Positions 48,112 through 56,156 of a DNA stretch of 64,000 bases are shown one piece after another; position 1 is the stretch's first letter; every line of letters starts with the position of its first letter. Origin of the DNA: CAXXOZ01 sp963676435 (GTDB lineage Bacteria; Bacillota; Clostridia; Lachnospirales; Lachnospiraceae). The DNA lies in the NCBI GenBank assembly GCA_963676435.2, contig CAXXOZ010000018.1, positions 186,001 through 250,000 on the forward strand, written 5' to 3'. The translations under genes were made by a program, and so were the position numbers. Below the pieces are notes generated by a model. The model did no database searches, had not been told where the DNA came from, and saw only the letters and a list, made by a program, of their open reading frames with translations.

Positions 48112-49641
48112 ATGAATAATGATTCTAGAGAAAAAAACTCAATGCGAAATGTATCAATAGGATTATTTTATCAAGGTATATCACTTGTAATGAATTTTTT
48201 AGCAAAGACAGTATTTATTAAGGTTTTAGGTTCGGTATATCTAGGTGTTAATGGTCTTTTTACAAATATATTTATTCTATTTTCATTTGCAGAATTCGGA
48301 ATAGGTGTTGCAATGGTTTATAGTTTATTTAAACCTATATATAATAAAGACATTGTGAAAATAAGAGGTCTATATTCTCTCTTTAGAAAGTACTATGTAA
48401 ACATTACTGTAATAATGACGTTGATTGGTTTATGCATAGTGCCAATCCTTCCGCTCATAGTAAAGACAGAATATAAGATTGATGGTTTGATAATATTTTA
48501 TATAGTTTTTTTAGTGAATATTTTAATATACAATTTGTTTATATATAAAAAGTTTTTATTAGTTGCAGACCAAAGAAAATATATACTATCAATTGCTCAG
48601 ATAGTAGCAGATGTTTTGGGATTTACGATTCTTATGGTTGTCTTATTAGTATTTAGGAGTTATTTGATATATCTTATAGTGCTAAATATTAAGACATTAA
48701 GTTTTGCTTTGACATCACATATTTTGACAAAAAGATATTATCCTTTTATTTATGAAAAAGGAGAGAAAGATGTATCGGAAAAAGAAAAAATTGAAATAAA
48801 GAAAAATATAAAAGATTTGTTTGCCTATAGGGTGGCAACAGTACTTGTTAATAGTACGGATAATATATATATTTCTATACTTGTAGGTATAGTATGGGTT
48901 GGCTATTATTCAAATTATGACCTTATCATAATGGGGATTTCGAGTGTAATAGCAGTTATATATTCGGCAGTTTCATCAAGTGTAGGAAATTTGATTGCTG
49001 AAAAAGATAATGAAGCAGCATATGAAATATTTAAAATGGTTCAGGTTATTTCTATATGGCTATCAGGAATGACTGTGATTTGTTTATTGATTTTATTTAA
49101 AGACTTTATTACTCTATGGATAGGAGAAGAGTATCTACTATCTGAAACAGTTGTTATTATAATAGTTGTTAATTATTATCTTTCATGCATAAGGGATTCT
49201 ATGAAGATTTTTAGAGAGACTCTTGGGATTTTTAATAAAGTTAAATATATGATGATTGCAACGGCTGTAATTAACTTATTACTGTCTTTTTTTCTAGGAA
49301 GACAATTTGGATTAATAGGAATATTTATATCAACAACAATAGCATCGGTTTTAACCTTTTATTGGTATGAACCTATACTTATTTGTAAGGCAATGAATGT
49401 TAAAAATAAGTGCAGATATTTTTTTATACAAGGCTTAGGAATAGTTTTGTTGTTTGTGAATTTATATATAACGAACTTTATTGTAGATTTATTGTCCATT
49501 ACAGGTGTTTTAGGATTTTTTATTAAAGCTGTTATCTGTTTCATAGTGTGTAACTTAATATACTTTGCAGTTTTAGGAAGGACAAAAACAGTCAAATACT
49601 TACTTGGGACATTTGGGAATTATCTGAAAAATAAAAAATAA
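48112..49641 (+). CDS. Polysaccharide flippase (Wzx/PST family)
   Basis: About 509 residues from the ATG at 48112, with GAGTGG as ribosome site; the GTG at 48100 overlaps that site. Fourteen or so helices, the N-terminal 'NVSIGLFYQGISLVMNF' and 'VLGSVYLGVNGLFTNI' are typical of oligosaccharide flippases in Clostridia. It exports lipid-linked sugars. It forms a two-gene unit with the unknown protein before it. The Pel-like operon downstream has its own PelG transporter, so this flippase probably serves another polymer. Confidence 0.9.
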   Translation: MNNDSREKNSMRNVSIGLFYQGISLVMNFLAKTVFIKVLGSVYLGVNGLFTNIFILFSFAEFGIGVAMVYSLFKPIYNKDIVKIRGLYSLFRKYYVNITVIMTLIGLCIVPILPLIVKTEYKIDGLIIFYIVFLVNILIYNLFIYKKFLLVADQRKYILSIAQIVADVLGFTILMVVLLVFRSYLIYLIVLNIKTLSFALTSHILTKRYYPFIYEKGEKDVSEKEKIEIKKNIKDLFAYRVATVLVNSTDNIYISILVGIVWVGYYSNYDLIIMGISSVIAVIYSAVSSSVGNLIAEKDNEAAYEIFKMVQVISIWLSGMTVICLLILFKDFITLWIGEEYLLSETVVIIIVVNYYLSCIRDSMKIFRETLGIFNKVKYMMIATAVINLLLSFFLGRQFGLIGIFISTTIASVLTFYWYEPILICKAMNVKNKCRYFFIQGLGIVLLFVNLYITNFIVDLLSITGVLGFFIKAVICFIVCNLIYFAVLGRTKTVKYLLGTFGNYLKNKK

Positions 49642-49670
49642 ATATTAAATAATTACTAAATTAAATCAAA

Positions 49671-49686
49671 ATATTCAATTGAATAT
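49671..49686. promoter_or_regulatory. Perfect 16-base palindrome, candidate operator
   Basis: ATATTCAATTGAATAT is a perfect inverted repeat. It overlaps the likely -35 hexamer of the Pel-like operon, the site where a repressor would act. The region is AT-rich, so chance cannot be excluded. Confidence 0.4.
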
Positions 49687-49707
49687 AAATATGTGTTAAA
49701 ATACAGT
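49679..49707 (+). promoter_or_regulatory. Weak promoter of the Pel-like operon
   Basis: TTGAAT (49679-49684), a 17-base spacer and TACAGT (49702-49707), 29 bases before the ATG at 49737. Both hexamers depart from consensus. Confidence 0.4.
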
Positions 49708-49736
49708 TGTATATATAGCAAAGAAATGGAGAGTTT

Positions 49737-50129
49737 ATGCAAATCTTAGTTAGTGTTGCGGCAGAAGCTGTTGGGATATCTTTAATTTATATAGTCGTCA
49801 CAAAGATGAAATCAAGAATCATAACAGAGGCTCAATCAGTACCTTGGCTTATAAGTGCCATAGTCATTATGCTTCTAGGCATATTCCCAAATGTTGTAAA
49901 TATTGTATCTAGTTGGTTTGGGGTATGGTACCCACCTACAATACTATTTGTTATAATAATTGTACTAATTGTTTTTATTATTTTTAGTCATTCATCATCT
50001 ATTTCAAAAATGATTAATGAAGTATCAGAATTGTCCATGCAGATAGCAATTTTGAAAGATGAAAATAAAGACTTAAAATCAAAGCTAGAGCAGTTTGAAA
50101 ACTGTCTTGATAAAGAAGGGAGAGATTAA
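49737..50129 (+). CDS. DUF2304 family small membrane protein
   Basis: 130 residues with three membrane helices (about 3-21, 36-54 and 66-84) and a C-terminal coiled coil ('MQIAILKDENKDLKSKLEQ'). The layout fits DUF2304, small proteins often encoded beside GT2 polyprenol-phosphate sugar transferases. A GT2 of that type lies in the same operon (55420). It is the first gene of the Pel-like operon, with a GGAGAG site before the ATG; its end overlaps the next reading frame. Confidence 0.78.
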   Translation: MQILVSVAAEAVGISLIYIVVTKMKSRIITEAQSVPWLISAIVIMLLGIFPNVVNIVSSWFGVWYPPTILFVIIIVLIVFIIFSHSSSISKMINEVSELSMQIAILKDENKDLKSKLEQFENCLDKEGRD

Positions 50130-52257
50130 TATAAAAATACTATTATGTGGGTACAATAATGTATTCCAAAGAAAATTAATCAGTAAACTTCAAAAAGAAA
50201 ATCACGAAATATTTATTATTACTGGGAACTCTAGTATGGAAGAAAAGAAAGAAAAGGGAATATTTCAACAGTACAATTTTGAATTTACAAGCGAAAGATT
50301 AGGAAAAGTTTTAGAAAATATAAGTCCAGATATGGTTATATTTATGGGCTTGCAGGATGAACATCTAAATAAAAAAGAAGATTATGTAAAATACATATCT
50401 GGTTTGGTAAGTGTTATAACATCCGCAAAATCTGCAGGAGTTAAAAACTTTTCTTATATTAGTAGCATGAATTTATATTTTGAAGGAACTGAAAAAACAG
50501 ATTTAAAGGAAGATGGAAACATCAAGGTTAGAACACTGATGGGGAAAGCTAATCTTGAAGGAGAAAAACTTTGTGAATTTTATCAAGTGCAAGAAGAATT
50601 TGAAATTAAGATAGCAAGAATTCCAGAAATTTATGGCTATTTTGGAAACCAGTATTCTAAAAATAGTATTTTGGAAAAACATTTAAGCACTTGTATAAAC
50701 GAGGGCAAAATATATATAAAAGATGAAAAAAATCATCCCCTTATTGAGTTGAATGATGCTATTGAAGCTTGTTATTCTATTCTTTTTAAAACGGAAGAGG
50801 AAGATGAACCCACATTCATAGTTCCATTTGAGCAATATACAGATGCTATGGTTGCTAATATGATAAAAAACAAAGTTGCAGATTCAATCGACATTGTTGG
50901 GACTAGTAGTGATGAAATTAAACCAGTTATTATTGAGCCGGGTAGGCTTGAACAGTCAGGATTTTATTTAAAAAGCAATTTAGAGGATTCTATTGAAGAC
51001 AATTATGAATTTGTTAAATCTCATATGGAATTAAAGGAAAAACATAAAAAAATTGATTTACAAAAAGGTCGATGGATATACAGGCTGATCGAAAATGTAC
51101 TATTGTTTGTAATTGCATACCTTCTAACTATGATAACTGACTCTACATGGGTAGGAAATATAGTTAACTTTTATATTATTTATGTAGTTTTGATAGCTGT
51201 TACTCATGGAATGGCACAAACAATTCTAGCATCAGTTTTAAGTATAATTGGTCATATATCATTTATAATCTCAAAAGACGGAATAGGTACTATATTAGGA
51301 AATTATGATCCATATGTATGGGTGTTGCAGCTTCTTGCTATAGGTACTCTAGTTGCATATATGAGGGATAAATATAAAGTTGGCTTAAGGGATGCTAAAG
51401 AAGATGTAAAATATCTGGATGAAGAACTTGAAGAAATGAAAGATATTAATGACAGTAATGTATATATTAAAAATATATATGAGAAACGATTAGTTAGTTA
51501 TAAAAACAGCTTATCAAGACTTTATGAAGTCACATCTGAATTGGATTTCTTAGAACCACAAAAAGTAATTTTCCAAGCAGCAAATGTTATTTCAAGGCTA
51601 ATGGAGTGTGAAGATGTAGCGATTTATATAGGAAATGGAAAGTCTAAATATTATCGTCTTGCGGCTACCACATCGGATTATGCAATGAAGCTGGGTAAAT
51701 CTTTCTCTCTAGAAGAAAAGAGTGAAATCTTTGATGCTTTAAATGACAAAGATATTTTTAGAAACAATAGTTTGTCAGAAGATATGCCTTTATTAGCTGG
51801 GGCAACATATAATGAAAATATGATAACCACAATCATTATGGTTTGGACAGATAATCTTGAGACAGCAAATATATATCAGGTAAATCTACTAGCGATTTTG
51901 TGTAGGTTGATTGAAAAATCGACAGTTAGAGCTTATGACTTTATGGAAGCACTAATGGATGAAAGTTTTTATGGCAAAACAACTATAATGAAAAAAGATG
52001 CATTTGAAAAAAGGCTTGCGATTTATAAAGAAGGAAAGGAACAAGGGCTTCTTGATTTTTCAGTGCTTGATTTGAAATTAACAGAAAATAAAAAATACGA
52101 ATTGGCAATGGCATCAAAATTAGTCAGAGATACTGATTATATAGGTTTGGTAGGTAAAAAAGCAAAAATCCTACTTTCGAGCACCAGTAAAAATGAAGCA
52201 GATGCAGTTATAGAAAGATTTAGAAGTAAAGATCTTCAGATTGAACTGGAGGCATAG
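50095..52257 (+). CDS. pelD: PelD-like c-di-GMP receptor fused to a degenerate SDR domain
   Basis: Up to 720 residues. Residues about 12-270 form an SDR/epimerase-like Rossmann domain, but the glycine motif is reduced ('ILLCGYNNVF') and the YxxxK Tyr is lost ('RTLMGKANLE'), so catalysis is doubtful. Four membrane helices (about 325-430), a short coiled coil and a GAF domain (about 475-620) follow as in PelD. The C-terminal part is a ruined GGDEF domain: 'VRDTDYIGLVGKKAKILL' keeps the RxxD inhibitory site (678-681) beside VGKKA in place of GGDEF. It likely binds c-di-GMP and activates PelF. The start is uncertain: TTG codons at 50095 and 50107 have no ribosome site, while AAGGGAG (50116-50122) suits an ATT or ATA at 50125-50131. 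Confidence 0.82.
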   Translation: MKTVLIKKGEINIKILLCGYNNVFQRKLISKLQKENHEIFIITGNSSMEEKKEKGIFQQYNFEFTSERLGKVLENISPDMVIFMGLQDEHLNKKEDYVKYISGLVSVITSAKSAGVKNFSYISSMNLYFEGTEKTDLKEDGNIKVRTLMGKANLEGEKLCEFYQVQEEFEIKIARIPEIYGYFGNQYSKNSILEKHLSTCINEGKIYIKDEKNHPLIELNDAIEACYSILFKTEEEDEPTFIVPFEQYTDAMVANMIKNKVADSIDIVGTSSDEIKPVIIEPGRLEQSGFYLKSNLEDSIEDNYEFVKSHMELKEKHKKIDLQKGRWIYRLIENVLLFVIAYLLTMITDSTWVGNIVNFYIIYVVLIAVTHGMAQTILASVLSIIGHISFIISKDGIGTILGNYDPYVWVLQLLAIGTLVAYMRDKYKVGLRDAKEDVKYLDEELEEMKDINDSNVYIKNIYEKRLVSYKNSLSRLYEVTSELDFLEPQKVIFQAANVISRLMECEDVAIYIGNGKSKYYRLAATTSDYAMKLGKSFSLEEKSEIFDALNDKDIFRNNSLSEDMPLLAGATYNENMITTIIMVWTDNLETANIYQVNLLAILCRLIEKSTVRAYDFMEALMDESFYGKTTIMKKDAFEKRLAIYKEGKEQGLLDFSVLDLKLTENKKYELAMASKLVRDTDYIGLVGKKAKILLSSTSKNEADAVIERFRSKDLQIELEA

Positions 52258-52269
52258 GAGGGAAATTGT

Positions 52270-53190
52270 ATGGATGATATGCTGAAATTTATAATAATTG
52301 TTTTGGCAGTTAACCTGCTATGTGCAATCTTGGTTTACATTATACAATTCAGGAAAAATAAAACAAAGGGTTTATTGCTGGCTCTCATTATCATATTTGT
52401 GCCAGTTTTAGCTGTTTGTTATTTGGTAATGATAGAAATTTTTAAATTGTTTATGAAAATATTCAGACTAGATACTGTTGATATAAGCGAGTTAGCAGCA
52501 AAAGGTAAAATTACAGTAATTGAGGAAGCTAATATAGAAGTTGATAGAGATAAAGTTCCTCTTGAAGAAAGTTTGATAATTTCTGATAGGCTAGATAAAA
52601 GAAAAGCATTTTTAGAAACATTAAAAACAGATGTTATGGACTCGATTTCATTTGTAAAAATGGCTGTTGAAGATAGTGATTCTGAAATATCTCATTATGC
52701 TGCGGCATTCCTTACTGAAGAAATAGCTAAATTCAAAAGAAATGAAATTGACCTTTATAATGATTATAAAAAAAGAGAAGATCTAAAGTCTTTATATAAC
52801 TATGCTGAATATGTAGGAGATTTTCTTTCGAAAAATATAATGACTATAGAGGAAACAAAAAGGTATATCAAACTATTAGATGATAAATTATGGAAGATTA
52901 TTGAATTGTCAGATAAGCCCCTTGAAGGCGAGTATATAAGAGAAATTGTAATTGCCTATAAATATGTAGATGAAAAAGAAAAAGTTATAAAATGGATAAA
53001 CTACGCACTAAAAAACTCCAGCACAGATTTAGATTCAGCAAAAGTTTGTTTGAATCATTATTTTGGGGAAAGAGACTACACAAAATTTAAAAATGTGATG
53101 GAGGACATAAAGAGTTCTGCTATGTTTTTAGATCATGAAACAGTAGAGTTGATTAGGTTCTTTAATTCATCAATGGGGAAAGTAACATGA
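52270..53190 (+). CDS. pelE: PelE-like membrane protein with helical repeats
   Basis: 306 residues. Two N-terminal membrane helices (about 5-26 and 34-60) are followed by a cytoplasmic helical domain with TPR-like pairs. 'VKMAVEDSDSEISHYAAAFL' type residues at about 127-146 match the PelE region seen in Pel clusters. In Pel systems PelE bridges PelD and the glycosyltransferase PelF. It sits between PelD-like and downstream pel genes, 12 bases after pelD with a GGAGGG site, and overlaps the next gene by four bases. Confidence 0.8.
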   Translation: MDDMLKFIIIVLAVNLLCAILVYIIQFRKNKTKGLLLALIIIFVPVLAVCYLVMIEIFKLFMKIFRLDTVDISELAAKGKITVIEEANIEVDRDKVPLEESLIISDRLDKRKAFLETLKTDVMDSISFVKMAVEDSDSEISHYAAAFLTEEIAKFKRNEIDLYNDYKKREDLKSLYNYAEYVGDFLSKNIMTIEETKRYIKLLDDKLWKIIELSDKPLEGEYIREIVIAYKYVDEKEKVIKWINYALKNSSTDLDSAKVCLNHYFGERDYTKFKNVMEDIKSSAMFLDHETVELIRFFNSSMGKVT

Positions 53191-55409
53191 GTTTAGAAAA
53201 TTTGTTTTATCTTATTACAATTATCATAATGTACATAGTTGTTTTTTATGCAATTCCTTCATATGTATTATATCCTGTTGTAAAAGATAAACCATTTGGC
53301 TATAGAATTTTTGTATACCTTATAGCATCACATTTTTATGTGTTAAATGTTGTATATTTGCTTGGCTACTCACATCTATTTCATTGGTCTACACTTTTAT
53401 TGTTCTTAGTAATTGTGCCAATAGTTTATAGAACATATAGGTATAGAACAGGTGTTAAGTTTTATTATCATAAATTATCAGAGCTAAACAGGGGAAACTC
53501 CAGTTTAAGATTGTTGATAAAGCAAGGATATCTAAATTTAAAAAGTTATCTAAGAAAGAGATATGGTGATTTTTTTAGAAACAATATATTAGAGATAGTT
53601 GCTTTTATAGTACTTTTAATTATAATAATGGCATTTTATGGATACTATAAATTTAATTATAGTTCATATGGTGTTTCGGATGAGGAAGTTCATTTATACT
53701 GGATTCAATCTTTGCAGGGAGGAACATTTTTTGTTTCGGGGATGTATCCTTTTTCAATGCATAGTGTTTGCTCAGTATTAGTTGAATTAACAGGAATAAA
53801 CTCAACTATTGTTTTACATTATATTTCAGTTATAATGCTTGCTCAAATTGTAATATGTTTTTATTTCTTAATGAGGAAATTTTTTAAATTCAGGATAGGA
53901 ATAATTTTTGCAATTTTCATGTGGCTTTTATCGGGTTATGGAGGAATGAATACCTATTTTCGTTATCAGTTTTCTTTACCCATGGAGTATGGTCTGATAG
54001 CGGTTTTTGCAGCAATTGTATTTATGATTTCATATATTGAAGATAAAGATAAGATTTCCCTTTGGTTTTTTGGATTTTCAGTATCACTTACATTTTCGAC
54101 TCATTTTTACTTAACTGGATTAGTAGCTCTTATTTGTATATGTATGGGTATTGTGTATATTTGGCCTTTACTAAGGAAAAAAATAATTCACTTACTAATA
54201 GGGATGGCAGTTCTAGGGCTAGTTATGGCAGCAGTTCCTTTTGGAGTAGGTTTCATGCTTGGTTATCCCTTCGAACAATCTATTGGATGGGCATTGTCAG
54301 TCATGGATGTTACTGATGAATATCTAGATGATGCTTATTCATATAGAGATGGTACTAGTGATGGTCAATCAGAGAGAGACACATCAGACACGACAAATTC
54401 AGAAACAGAAATGTCTGAAGAAGAAAGTAAAAAAGTGTATAGCTTAAAAAATCCTCAGGACATATACGACGGTATATATGAAGGAATATGGCTATATGGA
54501 GGGGTTACTCAAAGAGAAATATATGCAATATTAATAATGGAAGTAGCCTTGTTTATTTTCGGATCTATTGGTTTGGTTTTTGCTAAAGAAAAGAAGAATT
54601 ATTCTTTTTATATAGGAATTGCAATTAGTTGGCTGTTATTGGGAATACTTGCAGTTGCTGAAAAATTTGGTATTAATCAGTTTGTAGAAGAAAAAAGGGT
54701 TATTGAATGGTTATTTATGATTAATACGCTCTTGTTTGCTGGAGTAGCAGAACTTATATTTAGAGTGCTAAGTCTAATATTTAGAAGAGAAGATTTTAGT
54801 AGATTGGTGTTGGTATATGCTACAGGAATGTTAATGTATTTTGATGTAACAAATGGATACTATAGAACAGAGCGGACCTGTGCTATGATTCAAACTGAAG
54901 CAGTAGCAAATTTATGTAATGAGTTATCAAATGATTACGAAACAAACTCATGGACACTTGTTTCACCTGTTAATGAGATTTCAATGATACTTAATTCTGG
55001 ATATCATTATGAGTTAGTCGACTTTATTGATGAACTTAATACATGGGATGAAGAACAAAAGATATATATTCCAACAGAATACATATTTTTTACGATAGAA
55101 AAATATCAGGTAACATACACCGGTGTTGATGTATTAGCAAAGAAAGATATAGAAGGAAGAGATAAAATAAGCGAAGAATATGCTTTGAAAGAAATAAATT
55201 TTGATATTGCAGATAATTTAAGAAGTGAGTTATATCAGGAACAAAGAAGGGAAATAATGTCAAGAACATACTACTGGGCATTGGAGTATTCAAAATTGTT
55301 TCCGCAAGAAATGATAGTTTTTTACGAAGATGAAGAAGTGATAATATTTAGGCTTAAGCAGGATATATATGCTTTAAATAATTTATCAATAAACTATAAA
55401 TATAATTAA
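53187..55409 (+). CDS. Large polytopic GT-C-like membrane protein
   Basis: 740 residues. About fifteen membrane helices. The first large external loop carries 'VSDEEVHLYWIQSL' (acidic DEE plus HxxW), like the catalytic loop of GT-C glycosyltransferases such as GT39/PMT relatives. A low-complexity Ser/Thr/Glu-rich loop lies at about 385-415, and the C-terminal 190 residues are soluble. Standard Pel operons lack such a gene, so it may add a side sugar to Pel or make a lipid-linked donor with the GT2 downstream. It overlaps pelE by four bases. Confidence 0.68.
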   Translation: MSLENLFYLITIIIMYIVVFYAIPSYVLYPVVKDKPFGYRIFVYLIASHFYVLNVVYLLGYSHLFHWSTLLLFLVIVPIVYRTYRYRTGVKFYYHKLSELNRGNSSLRLLIKQGYLNLKSYLRKRYGDFFRNNILEIVAFIVLLIIIMAFYGYYKFNYSSYGVSDEEVHLYWIQSLQGGTFFVSGMYPFSMHSVCSVLVELTGINSTIVLHYISVIMLAQIVICFYFLMRKFFKFRIGIIFAIFMWLLSGYGGMNTYFRYQFSLPMEYGLIAVFAAIVFMISYIEDKDKISLWFFGFSVSLTFSTHFYLTGLVALICICMGIVYIWPLLRKKIIHLLIGMAVLGLVMAAVPFGVGFMLGYPFEQSIGWALSVMDVTDEYLDDAYSYRDGTSDGQSERDTSDTTNSETEMSEEESKKVYSLKNPQDIYDGIYEGIWLYGGVTQREIYAILIMEVALFIFGSIGLVFAKEKKNYSFYIGIAISWLLLGILAVAEKFGINQFVEEKRVIEWLFMINTLLFAGVAELIFRVLSLIFRREDFSRLVLVYATGMLMYFDVTNGYYRTERTCAMIQTEAVANLCNELSNDYETNSWTLVSPVNEISMILNSGYHYELVDFIDELNTWDEEQKIYIPTEYIFFTIEKYQVTYTGVDVLAKKDIEGRDKISEEYALKEINFDIADNLRSELYQEQRREIMSRTYYWALEYSKLFPQEMIVFYEDEEVIIFRLKQDIYALNNLSINYKYN

Positions 55410-55419
55410 GAGGGATGAT

Positions 55420-56154
55420 ATGAAAGACACTTTACTAGTTATACCAGCTTATAATGAAGCTAATAATATTGGAGCAGTTATTGAAAACTTAAAAAATAGT
55501 GGGGTAGAAAAGTTTTCAGATATTTTGATCATTAATGATGGTTCTTCTGATAACACAGAAAAAATAATCCAAAGCTATGGTGTTAAAGTTTTATCTCAGG
55601 TTTTTAATCTTGGATATGGAGTAGCACTTCAAACTGCATATAAGTATGCGAATAATAAAGGTTATGAATATTTAATTCAAATGGATGCTGATGGTCAACA
55701 TGATGTTTGTAATGTTCACAATATATATTCAATAATAAAAAAAGACACAATAGATAAAACAGCGGATATAGTTATTGGGTCCAGATTTTTGGAAAAATCA
55801 GTTCAATATCATATGTCAGGAATTAGATTATTTGCCGTAAAGATGTTTAGAGGAATTATAAAGATTGTTACAAAAAAATATATAACAGATCCAACAAGTG
55901 GATTACAGGGATTAAATAGAAAAGCGTTTTCATATTATGCAGGCTACCAGAATTTTGATATAAAATATCCTGATATTAATATGATAATTCAGATGCTACT
56001 GTTAGATTACAAAATCGAAGAAATACCAGCTATAATGCACCCAAGAACAGAAGGACAGGCGATGCATTCTGGTGTTATAAAACCTATAAAATATATGACA
56101 GTAATGATGTTAAGTGTATTTATTGCTATCCTTAGATATAGGAAAAAACGATAA
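55420..56154 (+). CDS. Glycosyltransferase family 2 (polyprenyl-phosphate type)
   Basis: 244-residue GT2 enzyme with 'LLVIPAYNEANNIG', 'INDGSSDNTE', the metal-binding 'IQMDADGQHD' (DAD) and 'DPTSGLQGLNRKAF' on the acceptor side. One C-terminal membrane helix (about 222-240) is present. Enzymes of this shape load a sugar on undecaprenyl phosphate and are typically paired with DUF2304 proteins, one of which opens this operon. The product could feed the GT-C-like protein encoded before it. Confidence 0.9.
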   Translation: MKDTLLVIPAYNEANNIGAVIENLKNSGVEKFSDILIINDGSSDNTEKIIQSYGVKVLSQVFNLGYGVALQTAYKYANNKGYEYLIQMDADGQHDVCNVHNIYSIIKKDTIDKTADIVIGSRFLEKSVQYHMSGIRLFAVKMFRGIIKIVTKKYITDPTSGLQGLNRKAFSYYAGYQNFDIKYPDINMIIQMLLLDYKIEEIPAIMHPRTEGQAMHSGVIKPIKYMTVMMLSVFIAILRYRKKR

Positions 56155-56156
56155 TT

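Noticed and set aside
48100..48112. GTG start for the flippase
   Set aside because: The GTG overlaps the likely ribosome site; the ATG at 48112 fits better.
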